NCBI GenBank assembly: GCA_949358305.1
Contig: OX442319.1
Location: forward strand, 2,914,001-2,978,000
Direction of reading: 5' to 3'
Length of the DNA: 64,000 bases
From: Strigamia acuminata
Taxonomy: Eukaryota; Arthropoda; Chilopoda; Geophilomorpha; Linotaeniidae
Under the pieces are notes generated by a model. The model saw nothing but the letters and a program-made list of their open reading frames with translations. It was not told the DNA's origin and ran no database searches. Position numbers and translations under genes: made by a program. Positions 48,983 to 60,456 of the stretch are shown in pieces. How positions within the stretch are numbered: position 1 is the first letter of the stretch; each line of letters opens with the position of its first letter.

Positions 48983-49657
48983 AAATAATTATTCTTATTT
49001 TTATTTTTTTTTATTATCATAAATGTATAAATAAGTTTGTTTTTAACTGGATTAGTTGGATATTGGAATGAAATACAGTATTCCTTTTTTTCTGTGATGA
49101 ATTCAACATTTTTTTACCTTAATAAATGAATTAATAATAAAAATGTTATTTGCTTTTGTTGTTTCAAAATCGAATGAAAAATGCAGACTCTAACCCTAAC
49201 CCTAACCCTAACCCTATCAATTCATGGTTAATTCATTTATGTCACATTATAGGCGTATTAATATACATGTACTGTAATATAAATGTGTATATTTTACATA
49301 TCTTAGATGGTGGAGGCACAAATTTATGAATTGGGATGTTGAGGACAATGAAATGCTAAAACTGAAATGAATTCCACCAACACGAGAATTGGGTTAATCA
49401 AAAATAAAGACATAAACGTGAAATTATTAAATTCGCACCAGTTATGGTTAACTGTTGAGTAAAAATGGGTTTATGTGGTGAATTTAGGGCATTTTTTCCA
49501 TTTCTTGGAGGTAAATAAGACCCTATGTCTATAAACTGCTGGTTAATTATCGGCGTCAGTAAACTTAAGACGGCGCAGGCGCCTGAGAGGCAATAAATGG
49601 ATGAGGTCGTGACCTGATTCGCATTTGGTCGCGCAAACAGACGCCGCACACATCTCC
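48983..49657. other. Intergenic region between tandem chitin deacetylases
   Basis: AT-rich spacer with a short telomere-like array (49190-49216) and the putative promoter of the second gene. No exon seen. Confidence 0.5.
49190..49216. repeat. Interstitial telomere-like repeat (CCCTAA, about 4.5 units)
   Basis: CTAACCCTAACCCTAACC-type array, i.e. TTAGGG on the other strand, not the TTAGG usual for arthropods. Flanked by single-copy sequence, so interstitial. Confidence 0.85.
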
Positions 49658-52600
49658 ATGCGACGCCACGCCACTTTAATAACGTGGCTTGCGGTTCTGG
49701 TTGTAATCAATCCAGGTAAATCAGCAAAAATTACCTTTTTGTAAAAAAAAAAAATTTAAACCGGTAATTTTTTTTTAATTTTTTTTTTGCCTTTAAATTT
49801 TTTTGGAATTTTAAGACTTCAAAGTTCGTTGTTCCAAATTCAAATACGGAAGTATAAATTGGTTTAAAACGTTATTTTTTATCCATGTATACCAATCCAA
49901 TAATCCAATAATCCAATAATGATGGGTTAGCAAACTTAATCGATAAAATGAAACGTAAAACTAGTGAGTTTGTCCAGAAACATGTGTAGAATTTAAATGT
50001 ACAAAAGCCACAGTTCCAAAAAAGTGCATTCCTTTCTCTTTCTCCCGTTTGAAAACTGGTTTTTCGAAATTGAGGAAATATATGGTAAATGGGGACAAGT
50101 ATAAATCAATCTATAAGAACAAAATAGTCAAAAAGCGCCATCTTACATCTATTCCTGCTATTATCAACTATACGAATCTCCCGCCAACTTAAGCCTATAA
50201 AACGCCACTATAGTGACCTGTTAGCCTAGGATAGTCTCTGCTCGATTTTCCGGTTGATTACCTCTATAATTAATTGAATTTAGTCATAATGAATGAATAA
50301 GGTGAGTGCACCTTGTGCCTTGTATCTTTTTTCTGTTTACAATCGCATTTCTTTCAGTTTTTATGCTTTTTGTTCCAATTGCGAGCAATGTGGAAATGTC
50401 TTTGTAGGTGAAGGAGCGACGATCGTAAAACGTCAAGCGGGTGAAGACACAGTGGACGATGATGATCTGTGTAAAGGCCGCGAACCGGGAGAGTACTTCC
50501 GTCTGTCTGCGGACGACAACGACGACTGCCGCGACGTAGTGCGGTGTTCTGTGCAAGGTCTATTGGCACTGCGATGTCCGTCTGGGCTGGCATTCGATAT
50601 AGAAAAGCAAACTTGTCAGTGGAAAGACAAAGTAAAAAACTGCGACCAGAGAGAAAGTGAGTTTGGTTTTTTTTTATGGTGACATAATTCTAGTTCTAAA
50701 ACAAACAAACTGTGACCAGCTGCCCACACAGTCTGGGTCACTTCACTGCAACACACGGCGCTTCCAAGCTCTCGCGCACCTCGTGTGTTTCTCGTGCGCA
50801 ACCTGGCGCGGTCCCCCGCACCAGGTGGAGCTGTCGGTCGTTGGCTCCGCCAATTGGGAACCGGAAGTGCCCCTTCCGGAAGTGATGGGCCCCGCAGTAG
50901 CCCGATCAGTAGAATCTGGACCAGCATGACGAACGGTCGCTTCCCGACCCTCTTCCCACGACGCAGCAATGCTGTTGCCGGTTGGGACCTGAGCGTTCAA
51001 CACGCCGTGTTCGCCGCATGTTCCTAAAGAACGTTGCGGCGTGTCATGGCGATCTACCGATTGCCGTGACACGTAGTCAAATCAGGAATGGCGGCAAAAC
51101 CGCCATTACACTTGGGAAATACACCTTGAGACACCATATCATACCCCTAGACAACAATAAAGCAATAACCAAAACCTAAACTTGTGTTTTTTGTGTATTT
51201 CGTGGAATTTATCATCGTGTGTGTTGCGTCCAGCGCCTCGTGGCCCTCCCCAGACCACTTGGCGTCCGTCCGAACACTCACAAAACACTTGGTTTTATAT
51301 TTGCAGAACCATCTCGACCAAAGCCACTTTTTAGCACTGCAGAACCAGTTTGTCCAGAAGGGAAATTGTCTTGCGCTGATTCTGAATGTTTGGATCGAGC
51401 ATTGTTTTGCGACGGCAAAACTGATTGCAAGGATGAATCCGACGAAGGAGCATGCAGTAAACATTTTTGTTTAAAAAAAAAAGTGGAAAACAACTAATAT
51501 TTAATAACAAAAAATATTCCAGCTGTTGATCAAGATCCAAACCGTGCAGGACCATGCGATACGAGCCAATGCAATTTGCCGGATTGTTTCTGTAGTGCGG
51601 ACGGAACAAGAATTCCCGGAAACATGGACCCGTCAGTAACGCCGCAAATGGTTACCATTACATTCGACGATGCCATCAACGTAGACAACATCGACCTCTA
51701 CTTTGACATATTCCATCCCGTGGATAAAGAGAGGAAAAACCCAAACGGTTGCACAATTAAAGGAACGTTTTTCCTATCTCACAAGTACGCCAATTACAGC
51801 GCGGTGCAGGAAATGCATCGCAGAGGTCACGAGATTGCTGTACATTCCATCACGTAAGTCTTAAGCTCGATCTCGATCGATAGACAATTAATTTTGACAG
51901 AAATTAAATCTTAAGACATCGCAATGACGAAAAATTTTGGACCGAAGCAACGGTAGACGACTGGGTTCAGGAAATGGCCGGTGGTCGATTGATAATAGAA
52001 AAGTTTGCAAACATATCGGACGGAAGCGTCATAGGTGTGCGCGCACCATACCTGCGAGTCGGTGGAAACAACCAATTCGGCATGATGGAAGAACAGGGAT
52101 TTCTCTACGATTCTTCCATCACGGCTCCATTAAGCACCCCTCCACTGTGGCCGTACACCTTGTACTTCAGAATGCCGCATAAATGCCATGGTAAGCAAAC
52201 TCAAGTGTTAAATACGAGCAGACATGTTTAATTAATACAAGGTTAAAATAATAGATGGCGCCATGAGCGCTAAACCATGATAAAACGGATTTAGAAGTGA
52301 AAAGCAATACGTTATAAAATATTTTTGTGTTTAAATTCGCTTCAGGTAACAGTCACAACTGTCCAAGTCGATCGCACGCTGTTTGGGAAATGGTAATGAA
52401 TGAAATGGACCGCCGAGATGACCCAAACTTCGATGAAGATTTGCCGGGATGCGCTATGGTGGACTCTTGTTCCAACATCCACACTGCGGAGCAGTTTGCC
52501 AACTTTTTACGGCACAACTTTAACCGACATTACAACACGAACAAAGCTCCTTTCGGCCTCTATTTCCACGCCAGTTGGTTGAAGAGCAATAAGAATTTTC

Positions 52601-52899
52601 GCCAAGTGTTCATCGATTGGATAGACGAAGTGTTGCAACAGAGAAATGACGTGTATTTTGTCACGATGACCCAGGTCATCCAATGGATGCAAACACCGGT
52701 TGAAAGCGCGGCTGCTAAAGATTTCCCAGGATGGAAAGAAGAATGTGATGTCAAGGGGACACCGTATTGCAGCTTGCCAAATGCATGTCCAGTCAACACC
52801 AAAGAATTGCCCGGAGAGACTATAAGACTTCACACGTGTATGCAATGTCCAGACAACTATCCTTGGATCGAAGACCCAACTGGAGAAGGACTTGTCTAA
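49658..52899 (+). CDS. Chitin deacetylase, group I, second tandem copy
   Basis: Same architecture as the upstream gene. Exons 49658-49715, 50408-50656, 51307-51456, 51523-51853, 51916-52190, 52346-52899; 1617 nt, 538 aa, phases consistent. Signal peptide in the first exon (ATLITWLAVLVVI), peritrophin-type domain (EYFRLS...CQWKDKVKNC), LDLa (CLDRALFCDGKTDCKDESDE), deacetylase domain with [29 protein letters not shown]; all catalytic residues present. Ends GEGLV without the lysine tail. A second TATA-like box (TATAAAA, 50196-50202) lies inside intron 1, and an LTR occupies intron 2. Confidence 0.95.
50196..50202 (+). promoter_or_regulatory. TATA-like box inside intron 1 of the second chitin deacetylase
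   Basis: CCTATAAAACG, followed after about 100 bp by a GTGAGT donor at 50302. Transcripts from here would lack the signal-peptide exon, and the upstream ATGs do not join exon 2 in frame. It may be a chance match. Confidence 0.3.
50711..51282 (+). mobile_element. Solo LTR, 572 bp
   Basis: Starts TGTGACCAGC and ends CGAACACTCACA (TG...CA, TGTGA/TCACA inverted ends), flanked by AAAC at 50707-50710 and 51283-51286. Contains the hairpin AATGGCGG-CAAAA-CCGCCATT (51087-51107) and CCCCTAGACAACAATAAAGC, a plausible poly(A) signal. No gag-pol remains, so it is a solo LTR. It lies in intron 2 of the second chitin deacetylase. Confidence 0.65.
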
Positions 52900-54313
52900 A
52901 AACCCCTTTTCTTTAACTTCTAACAAATATTGTATTATTTCACATCCAAGACACACATTCTTCATCTTTTTTTCTTAGATTTTAAACATTTTTTAAATAA
53001 ATAAAGCGGTTAAGTTTTAAATCATGTCTTCTTACTACTGTTATGCTTGCCTGGCTTTGTCTATTTTTATTTTATACAAATGTTTAGTGCTTGGATAGTA
53101 CGTTTTAGTAGGTGCATTTACAAATTGTACTGTACGTTTAACTTGCAGTACAACATGTTTTGTTGTTTAAATGTTGCGCGCATGCTCACTGTGACTGATA
53201 TCAGATTAAGTCGGCCGCCATTTTTGAAGTTACCGATCGAGACAAGCAGACTATGGAAGACGGTCAAATTTTTCTGAAAATTATTTCAAATCGGGCCCCA
53301 AAAACACCATAAATCTGCCACTGGTAGTTATGGTTGATGAGTGATGTCTGTGGTTGATCGTCTTATAGTTTAGATTAACACACAAACTGTACTGTCATAT
53401 TAAAAAATGAAAACTACCGTACTGTCACAGTGATGACGTCATCCGATCTCAATATGCCATCGCAACATTCATCGTCTCAAGACACATTTACACAAGCTGA
53501 AAACACAAATTATTCAAAAAAAGCAGATAATTGTTCAGGAAATATAAGTATTGATTGCTGGCAATTCACGAGGAAAAAGATGGGTTAAGCAAATAGCAAT
53601 TTATGCCAATATCTTCGTAAATTTTGTGCAAAAATATTGCCCATTTGTAGGCCTGCTATTTTTGCGGACTTAAAACAGTGAAATTGTGGGCGGAAAGCAG
53701 CATTAAAATACGACTCATCCGGGAAGTTTTTGACCAAAATTTCAAGGAAATTTGAAGTTTTTAAAGAAAATTATTACATGATATTGGCAAATTGCGGATT
53801 TTCCGCAAAATTGCAGCATTACGGTCCGATTGCGGCAATTGCGGACCAAAAAGTACCTCCAATTTCAAAAATTTTGTTGTCAAAAAGCTCTATTTGCATT
53901 ATCCACACTTATGAAACCATTTTGGAGAAGTTTTATTTTCCGCAAAAATAGCAGCTTTACCCATTTGACACTATGCATTTTATATTGTTACCTATAAAAA
54001 AATTCCTTTTTATTGTGCTTTTAGAAACAATCATTCTAAGCAATTATAAAACAACAATTTTCTCTGACAATAAAAAATTTTCTGGTGCAAAATGAGATCA
54101 AAATCTAAAGTTATTATTTCACAACAATAATTATCAAGTGAATTAATTAAATAAGTTAAATATTTAAATAAGAGTTTCTATTTTCATTCGAACAGTGCAA
54201 TGATACGTTAGTCTTACATAAAGCTAATCATTGTAGGAAAAAGAAAGAATGGAGAAAAAAAAATCCTTGAGATTTTATTATTCATGAAAAAGTACACAAA
54301 ATAAACATGGAAC
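52900..54313. other. Convergent intergenic region
   Basis: Poly(A) signal AATAAA near 52998 for the chitin deacetylase. The rest is AT-rich with GCGGAxTTGCGG-like short repeats near 53770-53850. No gene seen. Confidence 0.5.
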
Positions 54314-54742
54314 TCAGTATCTGTATTTAGTGGAATAATCTTTGGGCGAAACTACGAGACCACGACCTTTCCTGGCACCTCGATAAATAGTCTCCAAAAT
54401 GTCGATCATTTCTTGTTTGTTTTCGAGTGGCCAGTTGATTTTGTTGTTGTTGCCCGTCCCGAAGTCCACCATGATGTGTTTGTTACGAAAGAAAAACATA
54501 ACGGTGCAGGGATCGTATAATTCGTACATTTTGTTAAAATCCGGCACTTGCGTCGTGTCAACTAAATAAACAATTGCAAAATTCTTCACCTTTTCCACCA
54601 CGCTGAACAGGATTTCGTCCATTCGCATGCAATTCGGGTCCCAGTCGTGGCCAAAGCGAATCACAACCACTCGGTCTTCTTCCGACAAAATCGCCTGATC
54701 GACTTGCCAGCCGTTTTCCAGATGCTGTAACGTGTACGACAT
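54314..54742 (-). CDS. TXNL4A: Thioredoxin-like U5 snRNP protein TXNL4A (Dim1)
   Basis: Intronless, 142 aa, the full family length. Spliceosomal thioredoxin-fold component of the U5 snRNP, not a redox enzyme. Landmarks: MSYTLQHLENGWQVDQAI, RFGHDWDPNCMRMDE, DTTQVPDFNKMYELYDPCTV, FFFRNKHIMVDFGTGNNNKI, and the C-terminal RGLVVSPKDYSTKYRY. Very highly conserved; the start is the natural ATG. Confidence 0.98.
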   Translation of the reverse strand: MSYTLQHLENGWQVDQAILSEEDRVVVIRFGHDWDPNCMRMDEILFSVVEKVKNFAIVYLVDTTQVPDFNKMYELYDPCTVMFFFRNKHIMVDFGTGNNNKINWPLENKQEMIDILETIYRGARKGRGLVVSPKDYSTKYRY

Positions 54743-55178
54743 GATTTCGCTCGCAAAGTGGACGGTGATGAGACGTCGTTAGCTGGTGATCGACACAAAT
54801 TTCAAGCACCCTAATTCTTATTGCGGTTCCCCAACGTCGAGTTGGCACAGCAATGACGTTTTAAAATCCGATTTCGTGGCAACCGATGAAGCAACCGCTC
54901 GATAAAATGTGACGTCATCCCGCAACCAAAATGGCCGCGATAGGTTTTATTTTGTTTCTTTAGATTTTTTCATTAAAAATCAATTCGAGTAAAGAATAAA
55001 CATATTTATTTTTGTTTTCGAATGTAGAGTTTAACAAATAAATACATTTTATAACATGATCGCCACCAATAATACATTTTTGTTGCATGAAATACACTTT
55101 AAGATTGAGGTTTAAGGTTCAAATATTCAAATTTTTTATTGAAAGAATAACACTAAATAATACACTAAAAACTTATTC
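54743..55178. other. Intergenic region between TXNL4A and FPGS
   Basis: Promoter side of TXNL4A (-) and 3' end of FPGS (-). AATAAT-type motifs around 55140-55160 could be FPGS poly(A) signals on the minus strand. Nothing else seen. Confidence 0.4.
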
Positions 55179-58100
55179 TTAGGGAGTTCCAGGGGTTAAA
55201 GAGTGCACTCCTCTTATTCTGGAATTATTTTCCCCTTTGATTTGATCAGAATTGGATTGTTTGTAAGACTCCGTCAACTGTGGATCCAATATACTCAAAA
55301 AGCCACCGACCAAATGAAGACTACCGGTTACGAGAACGTGCACTTCCACCCCGGCAAACAACTCGTCGCATTTGAGCATAGGAATCACAACATCCGGCTC
55401 GCTGCCATTGCAAATTCCGTTTTTCCGGTTTCTTCCGCGACTCAGCCACTTGGTGACGTCACAAATACTCGGAAATACCACGGTTTTAATGCAAATTGCA
55501 TTTTCTTGAGATTCTTTCTGCTGCTTTTCGTCGGCTAAACGCATCCACACGTGGCTGTTGTGCGTACATCTTTCCATTTGTGATTCCCAACTCGACGTAA
55601 CTGCATTTTGATCTGTTATTTTGAATAAACATCAATTTATCAAAGGTGCTTATTGCTTTTTAGGCACGATTTAATCACCTGATGCTGCATTGATAGAAAC
55701 GTGAGCAAAATTAGGGCAGAATGTGACCAAATCAAATTTGGTATTAACTAAAGCTGGCAGAATGTTCTCCGCTTTGCGGTCTCCAAATATATTGAAAACT
55801 AGCATCCTGAAAACCGGACGACTGCAAATAATTAAATAAATAAATAAATAAATAAATAAACAAATAAACAAAAATAAAAATTGTACTAACTTTGCTTTTT
55901 TTTCTCGAATCTTCGAGACGGTTTCAAACCATTCGATGCAAACCTATCATAAATTTCCATTAAAAACTCCACAATAGTTGCTTTTGTCAACTTTATTTAC
56001 TTCGATACTTTCCTTGGTGTGAGCTCCATCTAGGAAATAATGAATAGAATCCTTACTCAGAACCTGACATCGTCCGGGCCAATAAAGGTCTTTTAAACCT
56101 CGAATGATTCGTTCGTTCAACGATAATGGCGGCGCGTATGCGATCGGATCTGGTCCTGCGAAACATCCATCGCCAATTTCTTCGTGTTTTCCTAATTTTG
56201 ATGAGTAATTCTCCGAAAAAATTTACAGCCACGGGTTTATTTTAATTTACCTAATTTACGATGGTTCATCCAGGTGTCCACAAGTTGCACGGCCAAAGCT
56301 GCGTTCACGTATTGTATCGGGCTGGAAAAATTAAGGCAAGATAACTGGTTTTCATCAATGTGCATTTCAAGTGATGGAACCACATGCAAAGGACACTAAT
56401 TTTATAAATAGTAACGAAAAATTGTATGAAAAATTTTGTTGGTTTTATTTTTTTAAATGTGGAAAATCGAACCTTGATTTCTTTGGCACGCTCAAATAAA
56501 ACTTTGAGCGCTTCGGTGGGTTGAGCGACGGTGAATGCTGGGACGTTTGGTTTGAAGATGCCAGCTTTTTGCCACGCTATTTTGTCGATTGTTGAGCCCA
56601 GTATGTTTATGTGATCGAGGCCTAGTGATGTTACACCGCAGACAACTGGATTTCTAGAATGTGGGAGAAGAATTATTGAAAATGTTGAACTGAAATTGGT
56701 AGTTGCGTGATGAAGGAAATATTTGATTTTACTTTTTTTTTTTATGAAAATCGTCGGACGTTTTGGGTAATTCTTCTGATTTATGCTAGAAAATTTTCTA
56801 ATTCTTTCAAAATTATTCTATTTTTTTGATATTTTTTGATATTTTTTTGATTTTTTAAGCATTTTTCAAATTTTTCAAAATTTTTTAAAACTTTTTTAGA
56901 ATTTTTCAAATTTTTTTTTGAATTTGATGAAAATTTTCAAATTTCTTTTCGATTTGATGAAAATTTTCAAATTTTTTTTGGATTTGATGAAAATTTTCAA
57001 AATTTATTTGGATTTAATGAAAATTTTCAAATTTTTTTGGATTTGATGAAAATTTTCAAAATTTATTTGGATTTAATGAAAATTTTCAAATTTTTTTGGA
57101 TTTGATGAAAATTTTCAAATTTTTTTTGGATTTGATGAAAATTTTCAAATTGTTTTTGGATTTGATGAAAATTTTCAAAATTTATTTGGATTTAATGAAA
57201 ATTTTCAAATTTCTTTTGGATTTGATGAAAATTTTCAAATTTTTTTTGGATTTGATGAAAATTTTCAAATTTTTTTTTGGATTTAACAAAAATTTTTCAA
57301 TTATTTTAATTATTTGACCTTTTTCGTACTTTCCAAACATTATGTTGTTAATATTTCATAGACTCCACGCAAATCTAATCACTAAACATATCAATTTAAA
57401 ATCTCGACCCATAATTCTCCCTTGACCCCTTATCTGAGTAAATTCACAACATAATTTACTCACAAAAATTCATTCCCAGAACAATGCTAAAAACCACACG
57501 AAACACAATTTACCTTAAAACATTGGTGCAGTCATACTGACCTCCAATTCCAACTTCGATTATAGCAACATCAACTTTTTCTTCTAAAAATACATAATAC
57601 GCCATAACGGTCAAAAACTTAAAATAAGCTGGCATATCATCATCAGATTCCTGAAAGAAAAAAAAAAATCTAAAATCTAAAAAATACTTACAAATCCAAA
57701 TTAAAAAACAACCTTTTTTGCTATTAAATCATTATAAACCTTCCAAAAATGAACCGCAAATTTATCCTCGCTTATTGGCTTCCCATTTAACCGAATTCTT
57801 TCGCGAACGGCGACTAAATGCGGTGAACTAAAATTTAAAAATTTTTACTTATAGTCGTTGCTTACACCAGTATATTTTCCAGTACCACTAGCACACTGGG
57901 GCCCCAAACTTTATTGGACCCCACACCAGTTGATCATTTCACCCAAAACAGAAATAAAATAAAAATAAATCATTTTAAATATTTTAATTTTATTAAATCT
58001 TAATTTATGGGCCCCATTGGGTACCAGTACCCCACAATGTGCCAGTGCTATTTTCACCTATAAAATCCAGTGCTGTAACCATAGTTACGCAACAAACTTT

Positions 58101-58504
58101 CGCAATACGCCGACGTCGATCCCTTTCCTTTCGTACCGCTTACATAAATAACATTGAGTTTGTCTAAATCTTCCACCTTAATGCCGATTTTATTCAAATA
58201 TCGTTCAGTTTGCTTCACGTTTTCCTGCGGACAAAGCAATCTTATTTTCCGTCGCGCTTCCAACACACTCGCGTTGCTTTGCAGGGAATTTAAAGCTTCG
58301 ATTGCGATCTACAAAGTTTTCAAAATTTGTATTAAACTTTGTTATCTATTATCGTTGTAAACTGATAAGTACCTCGTAATCCGCAGAAGCGGTAGCTGCT
58401 TGATGAAAACATCTGATTCCGGATATAGTGAGCGATTTGGTGACCAGAACCATCGTATTGAGCTGCGCACGGATTGTTTTGAAGATTGTTTTGGGCAAGC
58501 GCAT
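55179..58504 (-). CDS. FPGS: Folylpolyglutamate synthase
   Basis: ATP-dependent ligase that adds glutamates to folates, retaining them in cytosol and mitochondria. Exons (- strand): 58373-58504, 58058-58308, 57713-57827, 57514-57650, 56473-56653, 56251-56395, 56001-56191, 55891-55943, 55679-55821, 55179-55612; 1782 nt, 593 aa (human 587). Landmarks: P-loop [68 protein letters not shown]. The first ATG (58504) adds a basic, Ser/Thr-rich leader ([15 protein letters not shown]), plausible as a mitochondrial presequence. A second ATG 17 codons later could start a cytosolic form, as known for FPGS. Confidence 0.95.
56905..57297. repeat. 29-31-bp minisatellite in an FPGS intron
   Basis: About 13 units of GGATTTGATGAAAATTTTCA plus an AAATTTTTTT-type spacer, with GATTTAATG variants alternating. 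AT-rich and partly self-complementary (GAAAATTTTC). Confidence 0.9.
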
Positions 58505-58766
58505 ACCAGAGTAGATACCAGAGGGTTTAGTGTTCAAGACAAGCCACGCTGCGAGCACGATTGATTGCGCATGTGCGGACTTTCCCTAGCGGAGGAAAAA
58601 ATTAACACGTACCGGTATATGTAGAAATGTTAGAAATGTCTTGTTTTTTGGATGGGAATTTTTAAACGAGTAAATGCGAAGAAACGAATGAGATTATAAA
58701 TATATTGAGCTTGTATTGTTTTTGAAATTCGTGAAATTGTACTGAATTTTAGTTGTTTCATTCAAA
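58505..58766. promoter_or_regulatory. Bidirectional region between FPGS and syntaxin-8
   Basis: 262 bp separate the divergent starts. No clear TATA box on either side. Confidence 0.5.
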
Positions 58767-60456
58767 ATGGCGGGGTTTCTTGGGTCCAAGTCTGGGAGTG
58801 ATCACTGGTGAGTATTTGCTTTGCTTTTGTCAGGCATTAGATAAAAAATAATTTTATTTCAGGATACTAGACTACGAAAAGTGTGAGAAAACTTATAGAG
58901 AAATCCTTGAAAAGATAAATAAACGGGATGGACAGAGCCGACCTAGTGAAGGCGGTGCACAAGTAGTACGGATAAATAGATTTAGTTGTTTGATTTGGAT
59001 TTGTTGATTAATTTTTTGATATTTTTCAGGTTAGTGCAGCCATCAGATTACAGCTCAAGCAATTCCAGAATGATTTAATACAACTGCGTCAAAATTTAAT
59101 CCAATCATCATCGCTTTCTTACATGCAAGATTACGGAGTTTTATTTTATTTTTTATTTTTATTATTTGAAACAAATCTTGTTTTTGAATTTGAAACAGAA
59201 CTGAACTTGAAATACGAAGGCGCGAAACGATGTTGGAGAATTTGGAAAAAAAACATGCCCAAGCTCAAGACGCTTTCGCTAAACGTTTATCTACTATTCA
59301 TAACGACAGGTGGGTTTAAACAGCAGGGGCGGATGCAGAAAAGATATAAGGAATAAGGGGATGGCCATTTTGGGTCTATTTTTCACATACAAATTGAATT
59401 GTTGATCAAAAATGATTTTTTTTTATCAAAAAATGATTGTTTTTGGTCAAAAAATGATTGTTTTTGATAAAAAAATGATCGCCTATGCTTGTGATTGCTT
59501 AGGTTTTTTATTTTTAATTTATTTAGAAGTGCGTTATTGGATGGACAGTTTTCGCAACCTTCTATGAGTAGGCAACAAGTACGTCAAGAAACCGATGAAA
59601 CGTGTTATTTGACTGTCAATGAAATTCAGGATAAGCACGCTGCTGTTATTGAAGGTAATTCTAGGAATTGATTCTTTTAGTTTGATTTTTTTTTATTTTT
59701 AAAACATTCAATAGAACAGGACCGTGGTTTGGATGCTCTGTCTCAAGTTATAGCACGTCAGAAAAATGTTGGTTACGACATCGCCAATGAGATCGATAAG
59801 CAGAATGGTAATTTTAAATATTTGCTTTTTAAAGGCTTTTATTTAACTTGACTTGAATGTTTGTGTGTTTCAACTTCCGATTTTGAAAACCTGTGCGAAA
59901 ATGTCAGTAGTTTGGAAATAAAAAAATAAAAAAATGAATTATAAGATTGGAAAGTTAGAATTTTCTGGTCTAGTTTTTGTCTACTTTCCACTGAATATGT
60001 TAATTTAATGATTAAATCTAGTTAAAAGGGAGAAAAAGCTGATTTACGGCGAAAATTGTACAAACCAGAGCGCCAAAATGTTAAAGGCGATACGTTTTTT
60101 CATGTTTTTGGTATTAAAAAAAGGTCGAAAAATTCTGAAACCAGGCTTATTCGATTGGAAATTGCAGCAATGTCCACATATTTAAGTCTATACAGTATAT
60201 AATTTATATAAATTTCAATGTCTAGATATAATTGATGATATAACTGACCACGTTGACAGAACTCGAGAACGACTAATCAAAGAAACTGGTCATGTGAAAG
60301 TGGTGAACAGAAAGTCAGGAACGTGCTGTAAGTTATTTAATCTATATAAATTTATTTACAAAAGATGAATAAATTTTTATTGCAGGGTTTTGGTCCGTTA
60401 TCCTCTTGCTGGGGCTTGCTATTGTGATTGTTAGTACAGTCCCTGCTCCACACTAA
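58767..60456 (+). CDS. STX8: Syntaxin-8 (Qc-SNARE)
   Basis: Endosomal SNARE for late-endosome fusion. Exons 58767-58807, 58863-58962, 59030-59124, 59199-59309, 59527-59654, 59715-59807, 60226-60327, 60386-60456; 741 nt, 246 aa (human 236). Landmarks: CEKTYREILEKINKR near the N terminus, ELEIRRRETMLENL, and a SNARE motif from QDRGLDALSQVIARQKNV through NEIDKQNDIIDDITDHVD with the zero-layer glutamine (EIDKQ). It ends with a C-terminal anchor (FWSVILLLGLAIVIVSTV). The intron after 59124 has a GC donor (AT|GCAAGA); a GT alternative would shift the frame. Confidence 0.92.

Noticed and set aside
49190-49216. A chromosome end
   Set aside because: Only about 4.5 repeat units, with genes on both sides.
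50293-50407. Alternative start for the second chitin deacetylase reading through intron 1
   Set aside because: The frame is open only if the intron is retained, and spliced forms of that leader run into stops. The signal-peptide exon at 49658 fits better.
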